From the NCBI GenBank assembly GCA_964529305.1, contig CAZGUX010000138.1, forward strand, positions 1-64,000: a stretch of DNA of 64,000 nt. The letters are read 5' to 3'. Source of the stretch: CAZGUX01 sp964529305. GTDB taxonomy: Bacteria > Acidobacteriota > Terriglobia > Bryobacterales > Bryobacteraceae. The notes under the pieces were generated by a model. The model was not told the origin of the DNA and did not search any database. It saw nothing but the letters and a program-made list of their open reading frames with translations. The translations under genes and the position numbers were made by a program. Below, in pieces: positions 55,979 to 64,000 of the stretch (position 1 is the first letter of the stretch; every line of letters begins with the position of its first letter).

Positions 55979-57535
55979 ATGCAGCCCCTCTACGTTCGCG
56001 TTCATCCCCACGATAACGTCGCCATCATCGTGAACCCCGAAGGAGTCGAAGCCCAGACCGAGTTCGCCGATGGCCTTCGCCTCGACGAGCGGATTCCGCA
56101 GTCGCACAAGGTCGCCTTGCGGGACCTGGACCCGGGCGAACCCGTAGTGCGTTATGGCCAGACCATCGGCTACGCGAATCGTCCTCTCCGGGCGGGATCG
56201 TGGGTTCGCGAAGAAGTACTGGATCTGCCGAGCGCTCCGCCGCTCGACCAACTGCCCCTGGCCAACGCGACGCCTGCGCCGCTGCCGCCGCTCGAAGGCT
56301 ACACCTTCGACGGCTTTCCCAACCCGGACGGCACGGTGGGAACCCGGAACCTGCTCGGCATCACGACCACCGTGCAATGCGTCGCGCCCACAGTGGAATT
56401 CGCCGTTCGCCGGATTCGCGACGAACTCCTGCCGCGCTTCCCCAACGTCGACGGCGTGGTGGCGATCACGCACACCTATGGCTGTGGCGTCGCGATCGAC
56501 GCCCCCGGCGCCGCGGTGCCGATTCGCACCATCCGCAACGTCAGCGCCAATCCGAATCTGGGAGGCGCTCCGCTGATTGTCAGTCTCGGATGCGAAAAGC
56601 TGCAACCGGCGCGGCTGTTTCCCGACCGGACGCTGAATCGCGTAGGCAACGTCCTGCCGCCGGTCCTGGAGAATGACCCGTATGTCGTCAAACTGCAGGA
56701 CGAGGACTTTCGCGGCTTCGGCGAGGTGGTCGCCGCGATCCTGAGGGCCGCGGAGAAACGCCTGGAGGAATTGAACCGGCGGGCGCGCACGGCATGTCCG
56801 GCCGCCGGCCTGGTGGTCGGACTGCAATGCGGCGGCAGCGATGCCTTCTCGGGCGTCACCTGCAATCCCGCCCTCGGTTTTGCCGCCGACTTGCTCGTCC
56901 GCGCCGGCGCCACCGTGATGTTCTCCGAAGTCACCGAGGTTCGTGACGCGGTTCATCTGCTGACGCCCCGCGCGGCGAACGTAGGCGTGGCGCGCGACCT
57001 CATCCGCGAGATGCGCTGGTACGACGAGTATCTGGCGCGAGGCTCAGCCGATCGTAGCGCCAACCCCACTCCGGGCAACAAGCGCGGCGGCCTGGCGAAC
57101 GTCGTCGAAAAGGCTCTGGGCTCGGTCGCAAAGGCCGGAAGCACGGCCTTGATGAGCGTCACGGGTCACGGCGAGCGAGTGCAGACGAAGGGTCTGATCT
57201 TTGCCGCGACGCCGGCCAGCGATTTCATCTGCGGGACACAGCAACTTGCGTCCATGAACCTTCACGTATTCACCACAGGCGAGGGATCACCCTATGGGTT
57301 GGCGATGGCGCCGGTGGTGAAAGTCTCCTCGCGCACCGCCCTGGCGGAACGGTGGCACGACCTGATCGACATCGATGCCGGCCGCATCGCGACAGGGCAG
57401 GCGACGATCGAAGACGTTGGCTGGGAGATCTTCCGCTTCATCCTGGACGTCGCCGGCGGCCGCAAGAAGACCTGGGCAGAACACTGGGGTTTGCATAACG
57501 CGCTGGCGCTGTTCAACCCCGGCCCGGTGACTTGA
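55979..57535 (+). CDS. UxaA/GarD-family sugar-acid dehydratase
   Basis: 518 residues. The N-terminal SAF-like domain (1-75) and the catalytic UxaA region (DGTVGTRNLLGI, THTYGCGVAID, SLGCEKLQP, LQCGGSDAFSG, TPASDFICGTQQLASM) are joined in one chain, as in galactarate and altronate dehydratases, which use Fe2+ to convert the acid to a 2-keto-3-deoxy sugar acid. The exact sugar acid (galactarate, altronate, other) cannot be chosen from sequence. No ribosome site precedes the ATG; the heptamer array fills that place. It is probably co-transcribed with the two upstream genes. Confidence 0.9.
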   Translation: MQPLYVRVHPHDNVAIIVNPEGVEAQTEFADGLRLDERIPQSHKVALRDLDPGEPVVRYGQTIGYANRPLRAGSWVREEVLDLPSAPPLDQLPLANATPAPLPPLEGYTFDGFPNPDGTVGTRNLLGITTTVQCVAPTVEFAVRRIRDELLPRFPNVDGVVAITHTYGCGVAIDAPGAAVPIRTIRNVSANPNLGGAPLIVSLGCEKLQPARLFPDRTLNRVGNVLPPVLENDPYVVKLQDEDFRGFGEVVAAILRAAEKRLEELNRRARTACPAAGLVVGLQCGGSDAFSGVTCNPALGFAADLLVRAGATVMFSEVTEVRDAVHLLTPRAANVGVARDLIREMRWYDEYLARGSADRSANPTPGNKRGGLANVVEKALGSVAKAGSTALMSVTGHGERVQTKGLIFAATPASDFICGTQQLASMNLHVFTTGEGSPYGLAMAPVVKVSSRTALAERWHDLIDIDAGRIATGQATIEDVGWEIFRFILDVAGGRKKTWAEHWGLHNALALFNPGPVT

Positions 57536-57543
57536 GCGTTATG

Positions 57544-57580
57544 GCCCCGAGCGTCGCAGCCCCGAGCGTCAGCGACGGGG
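57544..57580. repeat. CCCCGAGCGTC direct repeat and hairpin
   Basis: GCCCCGAGCGTC occurs twice in tandem (from 57544 and 57559), and the second copy ends in CAGCGACGGGG, which can pair with CCCCG and GTC. It lies in the 195-bp gap after the dehydratase stop, where no gene is seen, and could be a terminator or a dispersed intergenic repeat. Confidence 0.45.
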
Positions 57581-57730
57581 TTGCATTACCTTCTGATCCG
57601 CGACCGGAAGGGAGCGGACACCCGCGGTTCGGAGATTACGCGCTGCGACTGTCGGCTCCGGACGATCGTCCAAAATGAGGACTAGCTGTTGGCTAGACCC
57701 AGGACGTGACGCGCGCCATCGACGCCGGGA

Positions 57731-58618
57731 TCAGAAGTCCCGCTTCATCGCCGGAACGATCAACCGGATCACGGCGAGTCCAAACAGCAGCACCACCGCT
57801 CCCGCACCGGGAAGCCAGAAAACCTCGTTCGTGATGCCGGTCTCGAGCACGGCGAGATCCGGATCCGATGGATCGTAACGGACGCGCAACTTGGGAGCGT
57901 CGGTCGGTTCGCCTTCGGTTTGCACCGGTATTTCGGGGCCGCCCTCGGGCTCGGGCCCGAACCGGCGGCGCACCGAGTAGCGGGTTCGTCCTTCGACGTA
58001 GTAACGGTACACTTGCCCCGAGGCTTCGGGGACGAACGCTCCCTCAGCCGAGGGCCAGCCTGTGCTGGCGTGGGCACGGTAGAGGGTCACGGCGCCGGCG
58101 ATCAACAGCGACAGGCCGAAGGTGATGAAGATGGCGGCGAACAGACTGACTCCGAGCGCCATCCCTCCTCCAACCTGGCTGCTACCGCGGAACAGGGCGC
58201 CAAACATCACCGCCACGAGAGCACAGACCAGACCGGCTCCCGGAAGCCCCAACGCCTCCGCGCTAAAACCCGGCGACAACACCGCGACCGCCGGATCGCC
58301 AGGTTGATAGGCCACACCCACCCGTTGGCCCACGGGATAACGAAGGCGCTGCAGTTCGGCTTCCGAGGAATCGGAGGGTGTCGATGATTTTCCGAAACGA
58401 ATCGTGTCGGTGACGTACGGCCGTCCGTTCACCTGGTATTGAACCAGAATCTCGCCCGAAGCCGACGACCCATGGCTGGCCTCGACTTGCCGCGGCACGA
58501 CCATTCCTTCCACGCGCGGCCAGCCCGGGCTCGCAATCCCGTGCCACAAATCCTTCACGCCGATGCCGGTCAGATACACGCCAAGGGCCAGGAACAGGGA
58601 CAAGAATCCGTAGACCAT
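57731..58618 (-). CDS. Membrane protein with two DUF3592-like domains
   Basis: About 295 residues from ATG 58618; a TTG at 58711 would extend into the upstream terminator hairpin and was rejected. Four transmembrane helices (about 1-22, 120-145, 165-190, 265-290 of this form) alternate with two similar soluble beta regions: GWPRVEGMVV...VQYQVNGRPYVTD and GWPSAEGAFV...YRYYVEGRTRYSV. Each ends with a Tyr-x-Pro-x-Asp-P motif (YQPGDPAVAVL, YDPSDPDLAVLE). This is a duplicated DUF3592 unit. Function unknown. Confidence 0.8.
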   Translation of the reverse strand: MVYGFLSLFLALGVYLTGIGVKDLWHGIASPGWPRVEGMVVPRQVEASHGSSASGEILVQYQVNGRPYVTDTIRFGKSSTPSDSSEAELQRLRYPVGQRVGVAYQPGDPAVAVLSPGFSAEALGLPGAGLVCALVAVMFGALFRGSSQVGGGMALGVSLFAAIFITFGLSLLIAGAVTLYRAHASTGWPSAEGAFVPEASGQVYRYYVEGRTRYSVRRRFGPEPEGGPEIPVQTEGEPTDAPKLRVRYDPSDPDLAVLETGITNEVFWLPGAGAVVLLFGLAVIRLIVPAMKRDF

Positions 58619-58711
58619 CAGGCTTAGTGCCCGTTCCGGGGAGCGTCGCAAAGTCCCTTCAGGGTATCGCAGGTGTTCGCGAAGACGCGGGATCTCGCCT
58701 CCTGACGCCAA

Positions 58712-58751
58712 AAGGGCCAGTCCGCCTCGACTCGCGAGGAGACCGGCCCTT
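58712..58751 (-). terminator. Terminator-like hairpin after TonB receptor gene
   Basis: On the minus strand AAGGGCC and GGCCCTT form a 7-bp outer stem around an inner CCTCG/CGAGG stem, followed by TT (TTTT with the stem's last bases). It lies 31 bp beyond the stop of the receptor gene. Confidence 0.6.
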
Positions 58752-58781
58752 CTGGACCGTTTTTGGGAATGAAGGTCGCGC

Positions 58782-61700
58782 CTAGAACAAGTACTTCAAC
58801 CCGAACTGGATGTTGCGCGGATCGACCGCGACGCCGGTTACGCGGCCGAAGTTGGCGTCGGATCCGTTGGTGCTGGGGTTGCCCAACACGGTGTGATTCA
58901 TCCAGTTGAACATCTCGAACCGGAAGTTCAGCCGGTGGCCTTCGCGGATGGTGAACCACTTATTCACCGACGCATCCCACGTGAAGGAGTCGGGGCCTTT
59001 CACTGTGTTGTAGCCGAGGTTGCCGAAACGGCGCTGCGTCTGCACGATGGTGAAATCAAAAGCAGCGCGGTTGAGCAGGATCAGCGGGTCCGCCGAATCG
59101 AGATAAGGGCTCTGGCCGGAGACTGCATCGGGCCGTTGGCCGTCGGCTCGTCCATTGCCAATGTTGTCTCGTCCGGTAGTCACGTTCAGAGGGAAGCCGC
59201 TGCGGTATCCCATGATTCCCTGGATGGTCCAGCCGCCGAGAAAGGTCTTTGCAATCCCTTCTTTCGCAAACCCGCCCGTCGGCACCTCGTAGGAATAGAC
59301 CGCGGTGACACGGTTGCGGACGTCGGTGACTTTCGGGCCCTTGGAGCCGGCAATCCAGTTGAAGTCCTGCGTGACGCTGTCGCGCACGTAGGCGTTGTCG
59401 GCGTTGTTGTACTGCATCCCCTTCGACAACGTGTAGTAGAAGTCGAAGGTCAGCCCCTTGCTGAGGCGCTTGTTGGCGGCCAGTTGCACGGCGTGGTACG
59501 TCATATTCCCGCCGAATTCCTGCAGCCACGCGGCGCCGATATCCTGGCCGATGTCTCTGCGGCCCGTGGCGGGGTTGATGGGGTTCATCAGGCGCGATCC
59601 GTACAATTTCACGGCGCGATTCAGAACATAGGAGATCTGCACGGCCGTCGTGCTGCTCACCTGCTGCTGGATGGAGAAGTTGCCTTGGAGGGCATACTCA
59701 TCGCGGCGAGCAGGATCCGGGGACAGGAGTCCTGGCTGCAGCCCACGCGGCACCAGGGTCGGATTCTGCCGTACGGACTCGATAAAGCTGATAGGGAACG
59801 GGAAGGTCACCGGCTGGAGGCTGGCCGGAATATCGATCACGTTGACGAGCGGCGCGAAGGGTACCCTGGCATCGATCCAGGCGGCGTCGTAGTAGAAGAA
59901 GGGTTGTGGGGCGATATACGTCATCCCGGTGCCTAGCCGCACGATGGTCTTGGACGTTCCAAACACATCCCATACCAGACCGAAACGTGGACCGAAGTTG
60001 TTGCGGTCGCTGTTCCAGACGGCTTGGTCCTTGGTGGTGCGTGGCCCGAACGGATCGCGCGTCGCCAAACCGATTGACCCCTTGAAGGGCTGGTAGTATT
60101 CGTAGCGCATGCCCAGATTGAGCTGCAGCCGCCGGCTGACCCGCCAATCGTCCTGGAAATAACCGGCAAATCCTTTGAACTTGTAGCCGCCCTTTGGATT
60201 TCCGAAGTACATCTCCACCTGGAACGGCACGTCGTCAATGGCATTTTGTAAGGAATTGTAGAAGTTGCGAGGGTTGCCGAACTGATCGCGGAAGCTATCT
60301 GTGGACCGGATTTCAATCCCCGCCTTAAAGTTGTGCGCGCCGCGGATATGAGTGACGTTCGCAAGCCCGCTATAAACGTCGGTGAACGTTCCCAGTTGAT
60401 CCTGCAAGTCGCTGGAGCCGGTCAGACCGGCGATCGATACGTAACCCGCTTGGGGGCCCGGCTTCTGGCGTCCGTCGTCCGGACCGCGGATCACGCTGGT
60501 CCGGTTGAAACCGAAGCGAGTCTCCAGCGTGGTGCGGGGCGACATCACCCAGAAGTCGGAGATCATCACGTTGCGTTGCCGCAGAGGGAACTGCTGGCGG
60601 ACATCCTGTCGCAACTGCGGATTGAAGACGTCTTGCGTGTTGTAGTTCAGGCGTCCCGAGATTCGATGGCTGCCCAGGTTGTAATCCCCTCGCGCGATGT
60701 GGGTCTTCTCGTCGACCTTTTGCCGGTCGTTGCGGAAGTGCTGCCCGACCCACGGGTTTGAGGTCGCCTCGAACGTGGTGGGCATCTTCGAGAGGTGCTC
60801 GCGCATGGCGGAGTTCTTGAGCAGGCCGAGGTAGGTTGGTGTCGGCACCGTTCCGGAAATCGTGCGGCCACGACGAATCGTAGCGCCTTCGAAGTTGTAA
60901 AAGAAGAACAACTTGTCCTTGATGACGGGACCGCCGAGATTTCCACCGTATTGGTTATGCCGAAGCGGCGGCTTGCCAAGGTTGGAGCGATTGGAGAAGA
61001 AGTTGTTGGCATCCAGTTTGTCATTGCGCAGAAAATAGAGCGCCGTGCCGTGGAACTGATTCGTACCCGACTTGGTAGTCAGGTTGATGACGCCGCCGGT
61101 GGCGCGCCCGTATTCGGCGGAGAACGCATTGGTGGTGACCTTGAACTCCTCCAGCGCTTCGATGCTGATGGAGTTGATGACGGTACCGCTGCCGCCCACG
61201 CCGCCGATCCCGACGCCGTTGTTCTCCCCGAACGACATGTCGACGCCGTCCATTAGCCAGTTGTTGCCCAGACCCGAAGACCCGTTCAACTCGACGCCAC
61301 CCCGGTTGGCATTGCCGCCGGAGGTACTGACTCCCGGTTGCAGCACCAGCAACTGAGTGAAGGTCCGCCCGTTCAACGGGAGGTCGCGGACTTTCTGGGA
61401 GTCCACCACGGTTCCCAACGACTGTGAGGTTGCGTTGACTAGCGGGGCCGCGCTCACCACCTCGATCGATTGAGTCACTTCGCCGACCTTCAGCGCGATG
61501 TCGATCTTGGGCCGATTGCCCGAGTTCAACTGCAGTTCGCTCGTGGTCGCGCGTTGGAAGCCGGACTTCTCGACGGAGATGACGTAGCGGCCCGCCGGTA
61601 GCAGCGGAAAGTCGTAGAGTCCCTGCTCGGTTGTGGCTGTCGTATTCGAGACGTTGGTGGCGACGTTTCTGGCTTCGACTCGAGCGTCGGCCACCGCGGC

Positions 61701-61814
61701 GCCGGTGGCGTCGGTGACCAACCCGGTAAATGAGCCGCCGGTAATTTGAGCGTGGACTGTTCCCAGTAACAGAACCATCAAGCTGACTGCTGCACACAAC
61801 TGCGTTCGCGACAT
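58782..61814 (-). CDS. TonB-dependent receptor with carboxypeptidase-regulatory domain
   Basis: 1010 residues from ATG 61814 (AAAGGA 8 nt upstream); the frame extends upstream but without a signal peptide. Leader MSRTQLCAAVSLMVLLLGTVHAQ, CarboxypepD_reg domain (GSFTGLVTDATGAAVADARV, LYDFPLLPAGRYVISVEKSGF), plug (LPLNGRTFTQLLVLQPGVST, then a Gly-Asn-rich stretch ending WLMDGVDMSFGEN), and a barrel with C-terminal aromatic IQFGLKYLF. An Oar-like outer-membrane receptor. The GntR gene on the same strand ends 184 bp upstream. Ligand unknown. Confidence 0.95.
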   Translation of the reverse strand: MSRTQLCAAVSLMVLLLGTVHAQITGGSFTGLVTDATGAAVADARVEARNVATNVSNTTATTEQGLYDFPLLPAGRYVISVEKSGFQRATTSELQLNSGNRPKIDIALKVGEVTQSIEVVSAAPLVNATSQSLGTVVDSQKVRDLPLNGRTFTQLLVLQPGVSTSGGNANRGGVELNGSSGLGNNWLMDGVDMSFGENNGVGIGGVGGSGTVINSISIEALEEFKVTTNAFSAEYGRATGGVINLTTKSGTNQFHGTALYFLRNDKLDANNFFSNRSNLGKPPLRHNQYGGNLGGPVIKDKLFFFYNFEGATIRRGRTISGTVPTPTYLGLLKNSAMREHLSKMPTTFEATSNPWVGQHFRNDRQKVDEKTHIARGDYNLGSHRISGRLNYNTQDVFNPQLRQDVRQQFPLRQRNVMISDFWVMSPRTTLETRFGFNRTSVIRGPDDGRQKPGPQAGYVSIAGLTGSSDLQDQLGTFTDVYSGLANVTHIRGAHNFKAGIEIRSTDSFRDQFGNPRNFYNSLQNAIDDVPFQVEMYFGNPKGGYKFKGFAGYFQDDWRVSRRLQLNLGMRYEYYQPFKGSIGLATRDPFGPRTTKDQAVWNSDRNNFGPRFGLVWDVFGTSKTIVRLGTGMTYIAPQPFFYYDAAWIDARVPFAPLVNVIDIPASLQPVTFPFPISFIESVRQNPTLVPRGLQPGLLSPDPARRDEYALQGNFSIQQQVSSTTAVQISYVLNRAVKLYGSRLMNPINPATGRRDIGQDIGAAWLQEFGGNMTYHAVQLAANKRLSKGLTFDFYYTLSKGMQYNNADNAYVRDSVTQDFNWIAGSKGPKVTDVRNRVTAVYSYEVPTGGFAKEGIAKTFLGGWTIQGIMGYRSGFPLNVTTGRDNIGNGRADGQRPDAVSGQSPYLDSADPLILLNRAAFDFTIVQTQRRFGNLGYNTVKGPDSFTWDASVNKWFTIREGHRLNFRFEMFNWMNHTVLGNPSTNGSDANFGRVTGVAVDPRNIQFGLKYLF

Positions 61815-61998
61815 AACGTGGTCCTTTCTACATTGCCGGCCAAGCGAGAGGCCAGCCAACGAGGTCTTGGTTCGTAGACAGACGGATTTGACGGGATGAT
61901 ACGTCCCCTGAGGCAACAAAGTCAAGCACAAAGTCGCACAGAAGGAGCACGCCCGCGCCGTTGAGCATGCCAACCGTGCAGAATCACGCATTTTGAGA

Positions 61999-62748
61999 TC
62001 AAGGGCCAGGGACACGATTTGCTCCGCTACCAATCGCGCGGTTTGGCCCGGAAACCGCCTCCGGAACGTCGGCCGGCGCCCCGTTCCACTCCGCCACCAG
62101 GAATTCACCATAAGAGCCCTCAATGTGGCGCTGGATGGCGGCGGCGATCTGGGCCGCATCGCCGGTTCTCATCGCCGCGACGATGGGCTCGTGCGGGTCC
62201 ACGTGCCCGGTCAATCGAATCCCCCTCGCCTTCCGCTCGATGGCCGTAAAGACAAATAAAGGGGCAGTCAGGTTATCCAGGATCGCGGCCATGGTCGGGT
62301 TGCCGGAATGCCGCCAGATCGCACGATGAAACTCCAGATCGGCCTGCTGGCATTCGAAGTGTGCCTCCTTGGCGGTGGCAATCCGGATGTCGCCGACCCT
62401 CCGGTCGAGCTCGGCGAAGGCCTCGACGCTCATGCGAACGGCCGCCCGGACGGCCGCTTCCGTCTCGAGAAGCGCGCGCACCGTCAGCCGGTCTCGCAGC
62501 TCCTGCCGGGTGAGTTTGGTGACTCGCGTCTCCTTGTTCGGCACTCGCTGCACCAAACCGGTCTGCTCGAGTTCGAGGAGAGCCTCACGAACCGTCGACT
62601 GGCTGACGCCCAGATAGCGGGCCAGTTCGAGTTCGCGAAGCGAATCTCCAGGTCGAAAGCGGCCCTCGAAGATGGCTTGCTGGACAGCTTGACGCGCCTG
62701 GCCCCTTAGCGAGCCAGACTTCAAGCGGAGAAGACCGGTCGCCCTCAT
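61999..62748 (-). CDS. GntR/FadR-family regulator (FCD domain)
   Basis: 249 residues from ATG 62748. N-terminal winged helix (PGDSLRELELARYLGVSQSTVREALLELEQTGLV), then an all-helical FCD ligand domain with metal/ligand residues in LEFHRAIWRHSGNP and HEPIVAAMRTGD. FCD regulators respond to sugar acids or related carboxylates. Immediately upstream, TTATCG(A/T)TAA occurs twice, 84 bp apart, as a candidate operator pair. Likely target: itself, the TonB receptor gene or the divergent DeoR operon. Confidence 0.92.
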   Translation of the reverse strand: MRATGLLRLKSGSLRGQARQAVQQAIFEGRFRPGDSLRELELARYLGVSQSTVREALLELEQTGLVQRVPNKETRVTKLTRQELRDRLTVRALLETEAAVRAAVRMSVEAFAELDRRVGDIRIATAKEAHFECQQADLEFHRAIWRHSGNPTMAAILDNLTAPLFVFTAIERKARGIRLTGHVDPHEPIVAAMRTGDAAQIAAAIQRHIEGSYGEFLVAEWNGAPADVPEAVSGPNRAIGSGANRVPGP

Positions 62749-62749
62749 G

Positions 62750-62759
62750 TTATCGTTAA
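62750..62759. promoter_or_regulatory. Candidate operator TTATCGTTAA (proximal)
   Basis: One mismatch from a perfect palindrome; it abuts the GntR start codon (62748) and is matched by the perfect site at 62834-62843. Confidence 0.45.
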
Positions 62760-62833
62760 CGCCGATCCTACGCCTGAGCCATTCATGTGTCAATCCTTTT
62801 CTAGCGATAGGGCACCCAGTGACCCATTCACCG

Positions 62834-62843
62834 TTATCGATAA
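62834..62843. promoter_or_regulatory. Candidate operator TTATCGATAA (distal)
   Basis: A perfect 10-bp palindrome 84 bp (eight helical turns) from the proximal copy, in the GntR/DeoR divergent region. Confidence 0.5.
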
Positions 62844-62950
62844 TTAGGGGATCCAGAGGGGGTTGAGGGCAGCGGTTGCGCGTGTCGCGAGTGCTGCTCC
62901 GAGCGGCATGCCGAAACATGCACGAGTATACGTGATTCTGCGATTTCCGG

Positions 62951-62979
62951 TTGACAGAGCGCTTTCCAGCCGCTATACT
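62951..62979 (+). promoter_or_regulatory. Sigma70-type promoter for the deoR-like gene
   Basis: TTGACA (62951-62956) and TATACT (62974-62979) are separated by 17 bp. A start near 62986 gives a leader of about 29 nt before ATG 63015. This is the best promoter in the window. Confidence 0.8.
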
Positions 62980-63014
62980 GCGCGATAGAATTTACTCTGT
63001 CGTTGGTCCCCCAT

Positions 63015-63821
63015 ATGTCGCACAAAGAGGGTGAGGTGCTGTTCCGCGAGGAGCGGCAGGCCCGCATCTTGAAGATCCTTGAACGGGACGGCCGGGCCGG
63101 CGTTGGCAGCCTTTCCCATTTGTTCGAGGTGAGCGAGGACACGATCCGCCGCGACCTACGCGACCTCGAGTCGCGGGGGCTGATCCGGAAGACGCACGGC
63201 GGCGCGCTGCCTCAGGTTGCATCCGCCCTTCCCTATGAGGCGCGCCTGCAGGAAGTCCCGCTGGTCAAGCAGGCGATCGGCCGCAGGGCCTCGGAACTGG
63301 TGGTCGAAGGCGATTCGGTGATCATCGACAGCGGGACCACCACCTTGTCGTTGGCCGAAGCGCTCAACGTCATGAACATTCGCGTCCTCACCAACAGTCT
63401 CGAGATCGCCCGGGTGATCGCGGCCAAGCCCCGGTGTGAGTTGATCGTCCTGGGCGGCCGGTACGACTCCGTGCACCATGAGCTCGTAGGGCCCAATACG
63501 GTCGAGCAGTTGACCCGCTACCGGGTCGACAAGTTGTTCATGGGGTTGACGGCGATTGACCCGAAGCACGGCATCACGGATGACTCCGAATCCGACGCGA
63601 TGGTGAAGAGGGCGATGATCGAAGTGGCCGGGAAGGTGATCACGGTAGCCGACCACACCAAACTCAACCGCGTGGCGTTCTCGAAAGTGGCGCCCGCGGA
63701 CGTCATTCACGTCATGGTGACCGATGAACGGGCCCACTGCGGACCCTTTGTTCAGTTTGCCTGGGAAGTGATTACGGTGCCGATTCCCGCCGAGACCGGG
63801 CATGGGGAGCCACTCCACTGA
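63015..63821 (+). CDS. DeoR-family sugar-phosphate-responsive regulator
   Basis: 268 residues from ATG 63015. N-terminal HTH (RILKILERDGRAGVGSLSHLFEVSEDTIRRDLRDLESRGLI is the region; the conserved SEDTIRRDL and KTHGGAL are visible), then a DeoR C-terminal sensor with VIIDSGTTTLSLAEAL and MGLTAIDPKHGITDDSESDAMVKRAMI, which bind sugar phosphates in the family. It reads from the strong promoter at 62951-62979 and is followed, with a 4-bp overlap at most, by an oxidoreductase gene that it probably regulates. Confidence 0.94.
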   Translation: MSHKEGEVLFREERQARILKILERDGRAGVGSLSHLFEVSEDTIRRDLRDLESRGLIRKTHGGALPQVASALPYEARLQEVPLVKQAIGRRASELVVEGDSVIIDSGTTTLSLAEALNVMNIRVLTNSLEIARVIAAKPRCELIVLGGRYDSVHHELVGPNTVEQLTRYRVDKLFMGLTAIDPKHGITDDSESDAMVKRAMIEVAGKVITVADHTKLNRVAFSKVAPADVIHVMVTDERAHCGPFVQFAWEVITVPIPAETGHGEPLH

Positions 63822-64000
63822 GAGACACGGTTCAGATCGGACTGCTCGGCTGCGGGCTCATCTCGCAGTATGCCCACCTGTTTGCGCTTCAGAAGGCCGA
63901 TGGTGTGCGGTTGGCCGGCATTTGCGATCTGGCGGAAGACCTGGCCGGGCAGGTGGCCCAGCGGTGGGGTGTCGAGCGATGGACGGCGGAGCCGCGTGAA
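63818..64000 (+). CDS. Gfo/Idh/MocA-family oxidoreductase, N-terminal fragment
   Basis: The frame reads DTVQIGLLGCGLISQYAH, ALQKADGVRLAGICDLAEDLA and QRWGVERW before leaving the window. GLLGCGLIS is the NAD(P)-binding motif and ICDL the end of the second strand, as in Gfo/Idh/MocA sugar dehydrogenases. No ATG, GTG or TTG lies in a sensible place. CTG at 63818 overlaps the DeoR stop (CTGA) and has GGGGAG 8 nt upstream, so it is the best start, although CTG starts are rare. The catalytic EKP motif is outside the window. Confidence 0.82.
   Translation, partial: MRDTVQIGLLGCGLISQYAHLFALQKADGVRLAGICDLAEDLAGQVAQRWGVERWTAEPRE

Overview
The window is GC-rich and gene-dense, and it reads like an Acidobacteriota chromosome, most likely from the Solibacter/Bryobacter group. 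The signs are a paired PSD1 (DUF1549/DUF1553) and DUF1501 gene set, two very long TonB-dependent receptors with N-terminal carboxypeptidase-regulatory domains, many twin-arginine or Sec-exported hydrolases (DUF1080, CocE-type, glycosidase-like), and an HTH plus S24-like regulator of a type I associate with this phylum. This placement is inference from gene content. No rRNA, CRISPR array or intact transposase is visible. Two tRNAs are present: Ser-CGA and Asn-GUU.

Layout. 1-8.4 kb: start of a secreted glycosidase-like gene, a haem-PQQ dehydrogenase, a LuxC-like/LuxE-like acyl-reductase pair, a tandem metallo-beta-lactamase-fold protein and a DUF1501 protein. 8.4-13.2 kb: a PSD1 cytochrome protein and a secreted collagen-like protein. 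13.2-18.9 kb: acetyltransferase, HDOD protein, a secreted protein of unknown role, an OmpR-type response regulator with its histidine kinase, and a Cys-rich protein. 19.1-22.6 kb: a tightly overlapping operon (HTH regulator, helical protein, kinase-enolase fusion). 22.6-30 kb: exported PHP-type protein, hydroxyacid dehydrogenase, GlpX, exported phosphoesterase and DUF1080 protein. 30-32.4 kb: the two tRNAs and a patch of decayed genes. 32.5-35.8 kb: an ArsR-headed operon. 36-44.5 kb: CocE hydrolase, Rieske/cytochrome b-c operon, DinB and flavin-fold proteins, GH57 branching enzyme with DUF4912, CNNM transporter. 44.6-53 kb: penicillin acylase, TonB receptor, glycosidase-like protein, esterase. 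53.3-57.5 kb: M81 peptidase, enolase-superfamily enzyme and UxaA/GarD dehydratase, probably sugar-acid catabolism. 57.7-64 kb: DUF3592 protein, second TonB receptor, divergent GntR and DeoR regulators, and the start of a Gfo/Idh/MocA oxidoreductase.

The least ordinary parts are: (1) a single polypeptide joining an APH-type kinase to an enolase whose active site departs from canonical enolase; (2) an ArsR-led operon whose central gene fuses a Cys-rich metallophosphoesterase lacking its first metal motif to an ArsI-like VOC domain carrying a vicinal Cys pair, with an arsenosugar-type AhpD-like protein and a flavoprotein; (3) three near-identical 12-7-12 hairpins and three arrays of a GCTGANN heptamer; (4) a set of promoters whose -10 element lies 6-7 nt before the start codon, which predicts leaderless mRNAs; and (5) a decayed island next to tRNA-Asn with a breakpoint that can be placed within a few bases.
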